From contig OX246744.1 in assembly GCA_945910005.1 (NCBI GenBank), positions 4,392,350-4,456,349 on the forward strand: a DNA stretch of 64,000 bases, read 5' to 3'. The DNA is from Isoperla grammatica. Lineage: Eukaryota; Arthropoda; Insecta; Plecoptera; Perlodidae. The position numbers were made by a program, and so were the translations under genes. Below are positions 35,510-48,185 of the stretch, in pieces. Positions within the stretch are counted from its first letter, which is position 1; each line of letters starts with the position of its first letter. The notes beneath the pieces are model-generated. The model was not told where the DNA came from. It did no database searches and worked only from the letters and a program-made list of their open reading frames with translations.

Positions 35510-37787
35510 GTAAGTCGGAATAAGAATTTAAATTTTAAATTTGTAACTGTATTTATTGAGCACCTTTTGATCCGAATTTGAAAATTATATTTTTGTTAAT
35601 ATTTTTTTACCGTAGTTAAATTAGATTACAGCTGTACGGTCCTTTTGTAAAGATCTTGAATTTAACAGTTTACATAAATAGGAAAGTAGGTATAATTTTG
35701 GTTTCAATTTTTTCGACTGAAAGAAATACATGGTTTATGTGAATATTCAATTTTAATATCTTACAAATTGTAAACTGCTGAGAACTGTATTTAATCTTGA
35801 AATAAATGTTGAGAAAAACGAGTTTTTTGAAGGAGGTAGTCAAAAACAAATGACCAAGTTTTAATAAAATATTATTTTTAAATGTCAATGAATAATTTCT
35901 ATTTCAGATTGCCACCTAGATTTGTAGGAACGGAAAACTATTCGAAATGCACTGTTGTTCCGAAAACTTCAAACTTAATTTACAAAAAAAATCTGTAAAT
36001 TACTTGAGCAAAATTACTTTTCCTTTGAATCTCATCACTTCATAACGAAATAGTATGTAGGACATTTCATTGTTTTTTTCACTTTTTGTCAAGTTATTTA
36101 AGTTGCGAGGTTCCTAGATGTATATACATATTTTTAATAATGTTAACATAATGGAACAACTTTTTGTCGCCACTTTCTGATTCAGACGTATATCAGAATT
36201 TTGTCTCTGAAGTGATATTAGAACGGAAAAATCAAAGTTGTTTTAAAACTAACTATTCCCAGAAAATCAGAAAACAATATTTTAATGAATTGTTAATTTC
36301 GTTATTATATCCATCCGACTATTCGTTTTGAATGTCAAACATTCTCCATTATTTCGTAACCAATTTATAAATGTCATGTAAACTTTTTTCCCCCAAATTG
36401 CGATCTCATTCCACAACTAATAAACTAAACACGATTTCGCCTTTTCTTTGTTAAAAATTACAAGCTTCTACCAAAACATAATTAACGTTTACTATTTCCA
36501 GTTTAAACCTTAACCAACTAAAAAGTAATAATCACAGCTCTTGACGTATTTAGGATACTGATTTTCTTACGAACAAGTTTCAAAGGTGTTAAAAAGTAAT
36601 CATTCTCTGCCTAACCCAAATGCATGCAATTTAATATCAGTCGTTATGTAAATGTGCATGTAATTAAATTCATATTCTTTCCTGAAGAAACTGCCATTTA
36701 AGAATTAATATAACACTAGAATTTATGATTAAATCTTGGTTGCCGTATATCGCCGCATCCCCTGAAACTAAAATTCAACTACCTTACACGACATCCAAGT
36801 TTTAATGAAGACTTCGGCCGCGAAAGTCTAAGACAGAATGTATAATGATTTAATTTTATACTCCCCACAATTTTCAAAATGTTTTTAAAGTTATTGTAAT
36901 TTTTTTAAATATCTAATACGGTTACTTTTCTTCAATGTAATCAAAAGTTAGAAAAATTCTCTTCGTTCACAAAGCTTTGCTCATTTCTATGTTCAATATA
37001 GCTTAGTATATACATTTATTTTCAATCGTGGAGATTAATAAAGACAGTCAATGAATCAAAGAGTCAATCACTAAATAAATCAATCTTTGCAGCAGTTCCA
37101 TTCTAAAATTAAAATTAAAATTTAAAATCCTGCCCTCTTGCAAAAAGATTTTTCCTTTCTCCACATTTCAAATCAACAAGAACTCAGGAAATCATTCAAA
37201 TCAAGACGAAGATAAAAGCGATATGTATGTGCATAAAGTGTTACATTATATTATTACTCTTTTTCGTCCATCAGAAAATTTACAGATGTTTCTTCTTATT
37301 TAAATGGAATGATCTGTTGCAACAACAACAACACAAAATAAGAGCATTTAAAAAAAGTAAATATTATCAAAACAAAGACAAAATTATAATAAAAAGCACT
37401 TCATTCTTTAGGAGAAAACATCGATTTTTTAACTTTCTGACAATTTTTAATCAATTTACAAACAATTTTAGCAAACAGATATGGGTGATTCTGCAGGGCA
37501 GATGGGCTTACAGTCACTTCTACTCCAATAAAAGTTGAAAAGTCTCAGACAAACAATGAGGCTGCCACAGCTTCTGAGAAGCAACACCCTAGAGGGAAGC
37601 GTCGGCCAAGATGGAATGTAAATTGAATTATTTGCGCGAATGATGTGGGGAGGAAATGTCCGCGGTGGGAATCCTAGTAAAGTGAGGGAACAAACAACGG
37701 AGGTTACTCTTATTTTCTTAAAATATTTGCCGCACTGGAGCGAAAAATTCGTGGTTGTGAGAACTGTTTGTATAAACACGCTTCTTT

Positions 37788-38025
37788 CGAAGCAACGAAG
37801 CAAGCAATAAATTCAAAGTTGTTTTGAATCGGCCTTGTTGATTCTCACATTTGTCCGCAGGTGTTCACACTGTCCAATCACTGGATTCGTATTTGAAATA
37901 TTGATCTTTGATTGGTTATCGCTCACTCGTCGATGGTGTTCGAAGCCTACAGGGTTGGTTTAGTCGCTTTAAATTAAAGTCCCCCACTGAAAAACAGTTT
38001 CGTTACTGAGTGGGTAGACTATAAA
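37788..38025 (+). mobile_element. R1 repeat
   Basis: From TTTCGAAGCAACGAAGC to CTGAGTGGGTAGACTATAAA, lacking about 25 bp of the 5' end. Confidence 0.8.
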
Positions 38026-38381
38026 CGTGATTTATATATTGATTCGCGAAATCATTCGTACTTTACATACATCGTAAAGGATTTCTTTCATAATCTTCAG
38101 TAGACAGTAAACCAAATACTTAGTACTAAAAACCTACGTCAAATATTTAAAAAATAATAATGAATTAGCAACAAACCTAAATTTCACAATCTAAAATTAT
38201 ACAAAGTAAAGGTTTTAATTAAATTATTTTATAGGACGTAGGTACATTGCAATAAATTGTTTCGTTATAATGCCTACTGTAGGGTATACAATGTACATCA
38301 CCATGGCTGTACCATTTGCGCCTCCTTCCAGATGACTTACTAGATATATTAGCACACTTGGATAGTTGGGATGGTCATTAA

Positions 38382-38478
38382 GGTCCAGTCTTAGAATGTC
38401 CCAATAACTGCTTATTCGTCGAATAGCTTGTTTTAACTAATTAAAAACATTCTTATTATGAGATTGTAAGACCGACCC
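38382..38478. mobile_element. Harbinger-like MITE, copy 2 (shortened)
   Basis: Same termini as the 22.07-kb copy (GGTCCAGTCTTAGAATGTCC and GATTGTAAGACCGACCC), flanked by TAA on both sides. At 97 bp it has an internal deletion relative to the other two. Confidence 0.85.
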
Positions 38479-39241
38479 TAAGATTAGTTATAGTGTATTG
38501 TATTGTATTGTATTATTGTATTGTCGTAGACATTGATTCCACTTTACAAATCATTTAGTAGTTTCGCTTTACTGGGTGCATTACAAGTATGAGCGAGAGC
38601 CAAACGAACTCCTTCCTCTACAAGCTTGATGAAGAGAGGGCGGTGGAGTGGGGGGTGGGGAGAAGGGAAGGGGAGGGAGGGAGGGAGTCCCAAGATATGA
38701 AGTGTCGCAAGCGTCGTGTCAAAGGTGACAAACTGTTTCGAGCGCTTCAAATGTTCGCAATACACGTTGACAAATGAAGTGTGTCTAGTATTGACATGTT
38801 AATACGCTTCCCATTGTTACAAAGTGAGTGGATGTGTTTAAATTACCAGAACTACAACTGTACTACATTAACGGAAAAAAATATATGTAAAATTCATTAC
38901 GTTTGAATTAAAACCGATAGTACAATAATATCTCAATTATCGGATTTAAACCAAGCAAATTAAATTTACATATATTTCGAGGCGTTATCCGTAGACTTTG
39001 ATAACATCTAGCATTGCATTCTACCTACAATTTCGTTTTTAAAACTGTTTTAATGATACGACGAACAGGAATGTTACATTAAATTCTCACGCTTTGCTGC
39101 CGAAGACTCTTAAACCTTCGCCTTCTTTTGAATTGCGCTCGATTCACCGACTTTCGATGGATGGGAAAATGCCAAATGGAAACAAACTTGTACGTCCACT
39201 ATTTCCACGCTACGCTTAACACACGCTAACATTCACTACAT

Positions 39242-39518
39242 ATAATAATAATAATGTTTCGTAGGAATCCCTGTTATAGAGTGCACACCAGCTTTATCTG
39301 ATGTGCCCCTCTTCAGGTGACTACCAGGTTATTAGGGTGTTTGGATATGTGGGAAAGAATGTCCGAGGGCTGATAGTATGACCCAGTCCCAACATTCGTC
39401 TTTACAACTGAAGAAAACCTCGGAAAAACCATTCAGTCAAAACTGCCGGTGGCCGAATTCGAACCGGCGACCTCCCGAATTAGAGTCTCGCTTCTTACCG
39501 ATGAGTTATATTCTGTAG
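39242..39518 (-). mobile_element. tRNA-derived SINE
   Basis: The reverse complement carries the B box (GGTTCGAATTC, one base shifted from consensus) and CGGGAGGTCGCCGG, then the shared body and the 3' end GGGATTCCTACGAAACATT with an ATTATTATT tail. The A-box region is degenerate. Confidence 0.8.
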
Positions 39519-39816
39519 CTCCAACGTAAGTATTTGTTTTCGCATACCGACCTCAGATTATTATTTCTACGGTCATTTCATTTTATTTTCAAAGAAAATC
39601 AAAAGTTTCCGGATTTTTTTTTTTTTACATTCGTAAATTTAGTCTTCCGCTTAGTAGAGTCCAGAAGCCTTATTAGCCACGCCTACCGTTCCAAATAACC
39701 CTCGTATCCTTAATCCTTAAAGAACCTGGTTCAATTAGACGTAAGGATCTAGAGAAGTAGAACATTGAGTTGGTACCATTGGGCTTGACTAAACATGAGA
39801 GTACTTAAGTTGTTGG

Positions 39817-40101
39817 GGTGACTTTGGAGCCGTCCTAGCAACGAAGCACTCAATAAATTCAAAGTTGTTCTGAATCGGCCTTGTTGATTCTGGCATTTGT
39901 CCGTAGGTGTTCGCACTGTCCAATCACTGATTCATATGTTTCGTATTTGAAATATCGATCTTTGATTGGTTATCGCTCACTCGTCGATGGTGTTCGGAGC
40001 CTACAGGGTTGATTTAGTCACTTTAAATTAAAGTCCCTCACTGCAAATCAGTTTAGTTACTGAGTGGGTAGACTCTAAATGTGAATTTATTTATTTATTT
40101 T
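39817..40101 (+). mobile_element. R1 repeat, full length with (ATTT)n tail
   Basis: The most complete copy: GGTGACTTTGGAGCCGTCC through GAGTGGGTAGACTCTAAATG, then a tail of TTTATTTATTTATTTTA. Confidence 0.85.
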
Positions 40102-41403
40102 ATTCTATTATACTTATAAAAAACTCAAGACTACCTTTATCACTTCAAATCATGTTCGCCATAAAACCCTGAGTGCAAAACTAAATATGTGTCTTGTGGA
40201 GGATACACAATAATAAAAATTCACACACGCACATCACGTACATTAGTTATCATCACATATACGTGAAGTATTAGTTGTAGTTTTTTTCTTTAGCAATGAA
40301 TTAATAATTTTCATATATATATATTATGCACATCCAAGGAAAACAAATCCGTGACCACACCACCTTGCAACTGAAGTACACTAGCCCCAAATTAATATTC
40401 GCATACCGACCTTAGACCGTTTTTATTGCCCCTTTCACAGGCGGTAATGCAACAAAAATCAACATATTTCACACATTCGTAAATAGTCTCCTGCTGATAA
40501 AAATACACACACTGTTTGGCCACGCCCAGCCAACGGAAGGTCGTGAATGATCCCTTATGGACCTGTTTAATTTAGATGGTAGTAACTACAGAAGAGTTAT
40601 ATGTAACAGTAATAAATGAAAAAAAAATGTTTCTTCCATAGGATTGGGCTATTTTGTATGAGATAACTTACATTGGGCCAACTTTATACATCATTATCTG
40701 CAAACACCTGTTGGGGGTGAATTCCCGAAAGTTTCAACTTGTTCGTCTTATATAACAATAGGTTCTGTCACGTGATTGGCTATTATACCTATAAACTTTA
40801 ACTTTTGTTCCTGAGGTGGAAGCTGCTGTTATCAACGCTATTATTTACATGAAAATAAGAAACATGTAACAAACAGTTATGCCCGGAGTGTTTTGGTATT
40901 ATCTTCCATCAAAGATGGTGGCGAACGTACCAGTAACTTTCTACTGTGTAAAAACAACCAAGAAATCTTGAGTTCACATTGAGATAAACATGTATATTTT
41001 CTTATTAATATAATAATTGTTTTTAATTTCTTCCTACTAAATCTTCCTCATAAAACAGTCATTTTGAAAAGTAAGTTGCAAGTCAGCCGAGTTCATTTCT
41101 ATACTTTTTTTTTTTTAATTTTACATCATTGCAATTACTAACGTTTGAATAGAAACTGGAATAATAAATTGGTCACTACTTAACTGTAAAGTTTAATATC
41201 TTTAAAATTACCATTACGAACTAAGTTAGCTGTGACAGAATCAAAGTAAATTTTGCCAGAACTAACTTGGCTGGTTTTGCATGTAGTTTCTGGACCCAAT
41301 TGACTGCGGTCATGGAAGCTTCCGAAATACAACGTATTAAGTTTAAAACTGTTGAAGATGTCTCAATCGAACCTGGTCGCCTTATGGTCTGATGGTTAAG
41401 GTT

Positions 41404-41600
41404 GTTCTACACATTAATTTAAAATTTAAGGGTTAACAAAATCAAATCAAGCCAACGTATTATGGCGTTTACACACTTTCTTAGGAGCAACGTTAGTCCT
41501 TATACCTAAAATTCTTAGCCCAGCCAATGAGAGGCGACGTTCTTTAAATCCGGCCAATGGTAGCGATCCTAAGTAAAACAGGTAAGAAAATATATCTAGC
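41404..41600. mobile_element. MITE copy (family F), partial
   Basis: Shares CCAATGAGAGGCGACGTTC, TCCGGCCAATGGTAGCGATCC and TTTACACAC subterminal words with the copies at 4.74 and 26.36 kb. Confidence 0.55.
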
Positions 41601-44600
41601 AGGGCTATATTTGAGTGCAAATTATGCAAAGAAAACCTTGGTAGGAGTTAACCCTGGGGCGTTTTAACATGGGGTAAGCGAGAGTTTCAAAAATTTACAG
41701 GAATCGGCCCCGAAGTTGTTTAATAAGACAACAATAGATCACATCAGCTGTCATTCCCGTAGGTATTTCCAGGTCACAGAAGTAATTGCATCGGTGACTG
41801 AGCTTCCAGGAATTCCAGGACACTCCAGGCGGTATGTCCTGGAAGTTTTCTGGAGTTGGATGTTGTTATCTCTCAACCGGTAATCAAATGCCCGCAGGAC
41901 GATATCGATCGAGCGACGAAAAGGAATTCTTATAACTTATCCCGATATGTTGAGTTTTGACTCGAAGCGATGTCTAAACCAGAGACTCGGGAATTGAGAA
42001 TTACTGTAAACGATAGTTTTTTCGTTAAAAAAATGACAACGGGTAATAGAAGTTCATAAAGATAGAACCTTTGTTGGTCTCTGTAGTAAAACAATATCTA
42101 AAAATGAAAAATCGAAACAAATTGCATCGATTTGAACTTCTATTAACACATAGCAAAATTTAGAGTAGAAATGTTGTTTAAAAAATAAAACCAGCGTAAG
42201 ACTTCAGTGAGGCTTGAAGTCAATTTGAATGATTTTCAAGATGCCTCGAAGAAAGAACCGGGGATTGTACCCCTAGCACCTATCATAAGACCTATTACTC
42301 AAATATATTTACTTATTACTTTTTTTGTTTACTTTTTATTACTTTTAAAAAATTTAAACATTTAAAATCCAGTGGCCAGTTAGACAACGATTGCTATTTA
42401 TGTACCACTTAAACACTAGTACCTAATTATTATTCAAGATATTCAAGATAACAGTTGAGGTGAGTTTTTTCTGGTAGTGACCAGTGAGATTATCTTCTTT
42501 TTGATTGTATATATCATGTATATAAATACTAATATATAAATTACATAGGATAGGAATTGTTTCTCATCTCACATTTCTTCATATTGCACGGCATTAAAAA
42601 AACAATTTTTTTTGAGCAGATTTGACAGACGCGGGGTTTAAAAAGCGGTGCATTTTATCATATCAAGAGTAAATCTGCATTCTTCCGAAGATCGAACAAT
42701 TCATTCCTCTGAATGTCCCCTACTTCCTCTACAAAGCTTCAAGTCCAACCGATATTAAAACACCTTTCAACGCGGGAAAGAACCATCTTTAGAATGTAAT
42801 TATATGAAAACCATTAGCAATAACTCTATTCTCATCTCCTTTTGATCAACATAATCGCTCTGACATCCACCCAGTCATGAAATTATTCAGGATATTATTA
42901 TAAAATATCTTCCGATATGATATCATCTTTTTGAAACGTATTTTGCATTCAATATACAATCACTGTTATTTGACATGCACTGAAAGTTTCAAATTGAAAT
43001 CGATATGTTGGAATGAGAGTGGTGGGGTGGGGGGGGGGGGGGGAGGAAGTGATTGTTGTGTGTTTGGGGAGGTATAATTGCCTGCCGTGGGCTACTATGA
43101 TAGAGAAAAAGAAATACAACGTTTTGTTTGGCTCTACTATAACAATACTACTATAAAGCAAACAAACTGTTTGCATGCCGATTATGTTGAATGTTTGTGC
43201 GCTCAACAAATTACTTGTTCCATGTATATATACATCAATCAATACATCACTAAAGTTGTATTCAAGCTTTCTCATCCATAAATCACAAGAGGAAATGTGA
43301 AGTAATCCTTACTACGTTAAATAAACAAGCAAACATGTTTTATATTTGCAAGTTTTCTGTTTTCTGTTAATTCTTAGAGGAAATAGCTTCCTGTTTTGTT
43401 TTTCTTTCATAGTTTCATTTTCGCTCTAGTGTTGTTTATAGAATGTTCGGTCTCCCGTTAATTAAACCTATTAGAAAGCGGGTTTCCTAAAAGCCAATAA
43501 CGGTGGTAAAAAAAAGCCAAGCATAATTACATTGAATATAATCAGAATATTTAAAATCAATACATAACCCATTTTTCATTTGGTACATATTATTTTAGAC
43601 AGGTTCATACGTCTGGAAAATACAATTTAAAAGGCTACATACATTTCAGAAGCTTGTTTTCATTTTTTAATTATCCGTGTACGGAAGTTTTATAAAGCGG
43701 TTTTATACAATGTTAAAAAATGAATATTTTGTTTTTTGGACAACACATACCCGCAATATTACGTTTTACATTAATTACCTTAAGCACTGCACTGTTGATG
43801 GCAAGAAATATGACAGTGCATTTAATGATCCGCACTTATCAACACTCCCTCCCCCATTCCCCTTCCTAATTTCATACGGATTCGCTTTTAAATAAACTTG
43901 TAATCCTCCCTTTGATTAAGCATTTAATTACAAAATAATATGTTTTAATATGGGGAGAGAATGATCACTAGATAGATAATTGTCACATTACGAAGTGCTG
44001 TAGCTGCATATAAAATAAAAATTTAAACAAATTGTATACTAGAGAAAATTATAAAATAACCGGTACTTTTACTTTAATTTTAAATTTTTTATGTTCTTAA
44101 AACAATTTTATATTTTCAGTTGTAAATGGAAACTCTACTAAACATGCAACATTCATCATTTTGTATTTATCCTACAAAACTGAATATACACTGTACCATG
44201 ATTTCTTCCTATTGTTGCTCTTACTTTTAGGCTGAATTCCTGATAGTCCATGAATGAGTTAATACGTCATATTGACTAAAACAAAGAGAATGCACATTTC
44301 CAACAACCCATCTCTGTCAATATTTACACTCAACACGTCACACCATGGTCACATCAACACCTTCACTACACTTGCACCAGATAACCACTCCAGCCTATCT
44401 GTACCAATTTGATAATTCAATTAGATAATTCCTATCAATGTTGCAATATTTGTCCTTATCTCCATCACTAATGTTATAATCTTATCTGTTACCACTCTGC
44501 CTATATGGCTGAGTGGATTGAATTAATATTGGAACACTAGAGCTTTAGGTAAACATACTACTAGTGGCTACTGTACAGGAAATCGTAATATGCAGCTCGA

Positions 44601-44686
44601 GTGATAGAAAACAGTTTTGCCACACGCCACATGTTTGTTCATGTTGTAAAAAGATATTAAATACAATGAAAAATAGTAATTTTGCG

Positions 44687-44740
44687 TAGGAATATCCGTT
44701 ATAGGGTGTACACCAGCTTCACCCAAAATAATAATAATGT
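44687..44740 (-). mobile_element. SINE 3'-end fragment
   Basis: GCGTAGGAATATCCGTTATA then GGGTGTACACCAGCTTCACC corresponds to the 3' terminal part of the tRNA-derived SINE on the minus strand. The rest is absent. Confidence 0.65.
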
Positions 44741-45474
44741 GTTTTTATTTTTCCATTTTTATCTTTTACATATGCAATCAGTTCCAACACACAATTCAAA
44801 CATCTGAAGGAGGAAAATTAAGGCAATAAAACCTCCTTACTTTTTCAGATCGTTGTAAATGCTGTCTTCAAGATAAAAATAATAAAAAATGTCTGCCCCA
44901 GACCCCTTACAGCCTACGTAATTCAAAACCACAAAGTCAACTAACTGACGGATACTTTGTACCATGTTTAACTTTTAAAACATAACTTATCTAGACTTAT
45001 CTTATCTAGATCTCATTATCTAAACTGATGGGGTTAATCAACAACGATATGAGCTAACTGTACTCAAAGTGAGTCGATAAAGATCAAAAACATCTTTATT
45101 GACTCTTGCAGAACCAAACGACTCATATAAGAGCCTTACCGCCAGGATCGCCATCAAAATGTGTCGCCAATAAAAACGATGTTAACCACAAGGTTGCAAT
45201 AAGGTTGTCCGTCATCGCCCGGGGTCCGGAATGGGTCAAGGGTAGCTCTGGCTGTCTTAAGAGGCCATTAAAGCGTGAAAGTCGTATGACCTATACCTGT
45301 TAAGTACGTAGTATAACAACAAAATAATGAAAAAAATACTAAACACACCGCTACGTAAATACTCTTATGCTTATACGAAATAGTTTAGCCCAACGGTACC
45401 AACTTAAAGTTATATTTCCCTAGTTCGTTTTTAATCTAATTGAAATAGGTCTATTAGGGGTAATTTAGGACGTT

Positions 45475-46020
45475 CAGTTTGTATGAGTACTTACTGCCAA
45501 TAGTACTGGCTTAGGACGGAGTGGTTAAATCAGTTAAACATACGTATTCTATCAAATCAACAGTATACGTGTGAACGCATTATCTGTGAAATGTTGTGTA
45601 AAAGACTATACACATAATTAAAACGAATAAGGTAGAGTTTCTTGCAGGTTTGTGTATGTCTGCCAGTAGAGAGACAACCAACTGCCAATTAGGATGGAGT
45701 GGTAAATCACTTAAACATACCGACGACTTCTATCAAATCAATAATTTACGTGGTAAAGCGTAATCTGTGAAATGTAGTATCAATGACATATAATGTTGAT
45801 TGTTTATAAAAAGAATGAATGTCTTACAGGTTTGTTTATATCTTCGTATAGAAGGCTCATTGTCAATTAAAATAGGATCTTCAATTCAATTAAACATACC
45901 CACGTCTTCCATCAAATCGAGAGTATACGTGTAAATGCGTAGTCTTCAAAGTGTTGTGTCAAGGACATAGAACAAGGTGGAGTTTCGTGTTAGTTTGTTT
46001 ATACCTGCCAATGGTGCGAG
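45475..46020. repeat. Three diverged tandem copies of about 185 bp
   Basis: The markers CAGGTTTGTGTATGTCTGCC, TTAAACATAC, TATCAAATCAA and GAAATGTTGTGT recur in the same order three times, with copies ending near 45660, 45845 and 46010. Divergence is substantial. Non-coding. Confidence 0.75.
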
Positions 46021-47235
46021 CAATCGTACAATTTCTCATGCTTTCACTACGACTTTACGATTGTCTTGTGAACAGCGCTATAAGAATCATGTAAGTTATC
46101 ACTTCCACGATTCCCGGATTGCGATTCCGATCCCGATTCCGACAATTATTGTACGTAGGCCTTAAGCTAACGTGTAACGTGTAACGCTAACGAAAACGTG
46201 TTAACGAATGATTTCCGAACTATATACATCCCCCCTTCCCCCCCCCCCCTATTTCCCCTACCCGCGCACCAGCTAATCCGATTCAGACGAGCCATCTAAC
46301 CTGAGGGTGTAATATATAAGTTTTTAATCTCCGCTACCGCTGATTGAAGCCTGAAGCTTCGTTCCTTCCTACATCAATCCTGCAATTACACCATTCCGTG
46401 GAGAATATTATATTTTCATGGGGTTAATTTTCATTTAAGTGTAATAACATTTCGACAACCTTGCTAGATGTAAATTGAAATGTAACTAATTATTTAGAAC
46501 GTCAGCATATTCTGCGACTGTGCACAAGTGTTGACGTGAAATAGGAAAGATCTTCCCTATACATGACAGAATGAGAACACCCTTCTTCCCACCACCTGCG
46601 GCGCTTAAAATCATATAGCGTTCCTTACACACTTTGCTCATAATTTGAATTTTTGTTTCATTATTTGAAGGTGTAGCATAGGGTAAACCTTAATTAATCC
46701 CTTTCAAATATATTATGGCTCACCAGATGAATAAACTTAAGAGATTAATGTGATTAAATGTGTTTTAAATTACTTGCTTATCTAAATATTTGTGTACCTA
46801 TTAATACACATATTTTAGTTTGTTAGATTATGTGCATAGTCATTATTAAATTTAAACCTCGTAAAAGTCTTGTTTTAATTATATCACAAAAACACGTTAC
46901 AACACCCAACATACAGGAACAATGAAAGTAAATGTTACAATCATTATAATGTGGCAATGATTTATTATTTTTTAATTAAGTAATCAACATAGGTTTGACC
47001 ACACTTATAGCTTGCCAGCCACCTGTTCGCTCCTCATGTAAAATTGTACATGAACAAGTTTATAAGATCAAAATTATTAGGTTAAAATAAAAAGAAATTG
47101 AAAAAATGAAATTGACTGTGGAATTAATGGTATTGTATTACGAGATCCATGCAGTTAAATATGTATTTCAGGGCTATCTTGTTTTCTTTTTCCAAAACAA
47201 CGATTCTGATTGGTTGGTTGTCACGGAGAATACAT

Positions 47236-47467
47236 AATAATAGCCTAATCGTTTTTCGTAGATATCCCTGTTATATAGGGTGCACACCAGGTTTACCTGA
47301 TGTACCCCTCATCAGGTGGACTGTTAGTAGTACTCAATCCCAGCATTCGCCTTTACGACAGAGGAAAACCTCGGACAAACCTTCAGTCTGAACTGCCGGT
47401 AGCCGGAATCGAACAAGCGACCTCCTGAATTAGAGTCTCGCATCTTACCGCTGAGCCATCTCTACAT
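47236..47467 (-). mobile_element. tRNA-derived SINE, internally deleted
   Basis: The reverse complement has A box TGGCTCAGCGGT and B-box-like TGTTCGATTCC, then a body lacking about 45 bp around the ACCTAGTTAGTCACCTG segment, ending GATATCTACGAAAA. Confidence 0.8.
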
Positions 47468-47883
47468 ACATGTTAGTCCTGGAATAAATATATCTATTGG
47501 GGCGTTACGATACCGGGCCTAATTCAAATTATGCATTCAGGGCGGCCAACCAAATGTGTAGAAACAATTCATGTCCCTGGGAATTATTATCAACAGCTGG
47601 AACACATGATCTCTGCTTCTTGCTCTTGTCATGAACATTTACTGGACCGTAATGGAAATACACACCCTACCCTACCCTTCCCTACCCAAATGTGAAATTA
47701 CCACAATTTCGTAAATCTACATAGCCAACTGTGAAATTTATGGATACTAGGGAAACTGTCTGCGTGACGCGTCGATAAGCGAGCATTTCCACGTCCATGT
47801 CGACAACCACGTACACGTCCAAGTCCGTCCACGTCCATTAAGAGGAAATACTCCAGCTTATATTAAAAACCTGCGAAATTAAC

Positions 47884-48185
47884 GTGTTTTGGTCATACCT
47901 CAATAACGCCACACTATATCAAAAAAGTGATTATAAACGCTTTTTTTTATTTGTTTGAGCTCAATACCGTATGTCAAAGGTTTGGTAGTTTGTACTAATT
48001 GGTAATTAACTTGTGAATTAAGTTAATTAACATTAACAATTGTAATTAATGCAAACTTAACAAATCTTTTTCGTACGGTATTTAGCTCTCACGAATCCAA
48101 AATAAGGGTATTTTTCACTTTTTCAGCACAACTTTTTCGTGCACAATAATATTGTGTAGCGTTATTGAGTTATGACCAAAATACG
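47884..48185. mobile_element. Large foldback/MITE
   Basis: Outer inverted ends GTGTTTTGGTCATACCTCAA and TTGAGTTATGACCAAAATAC, with inner pairs TGAGCTCAATACCGTA / TACGGTATTTAGCTCTCA and a TTAATTAA-rich centre. Confidence 0.8.
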
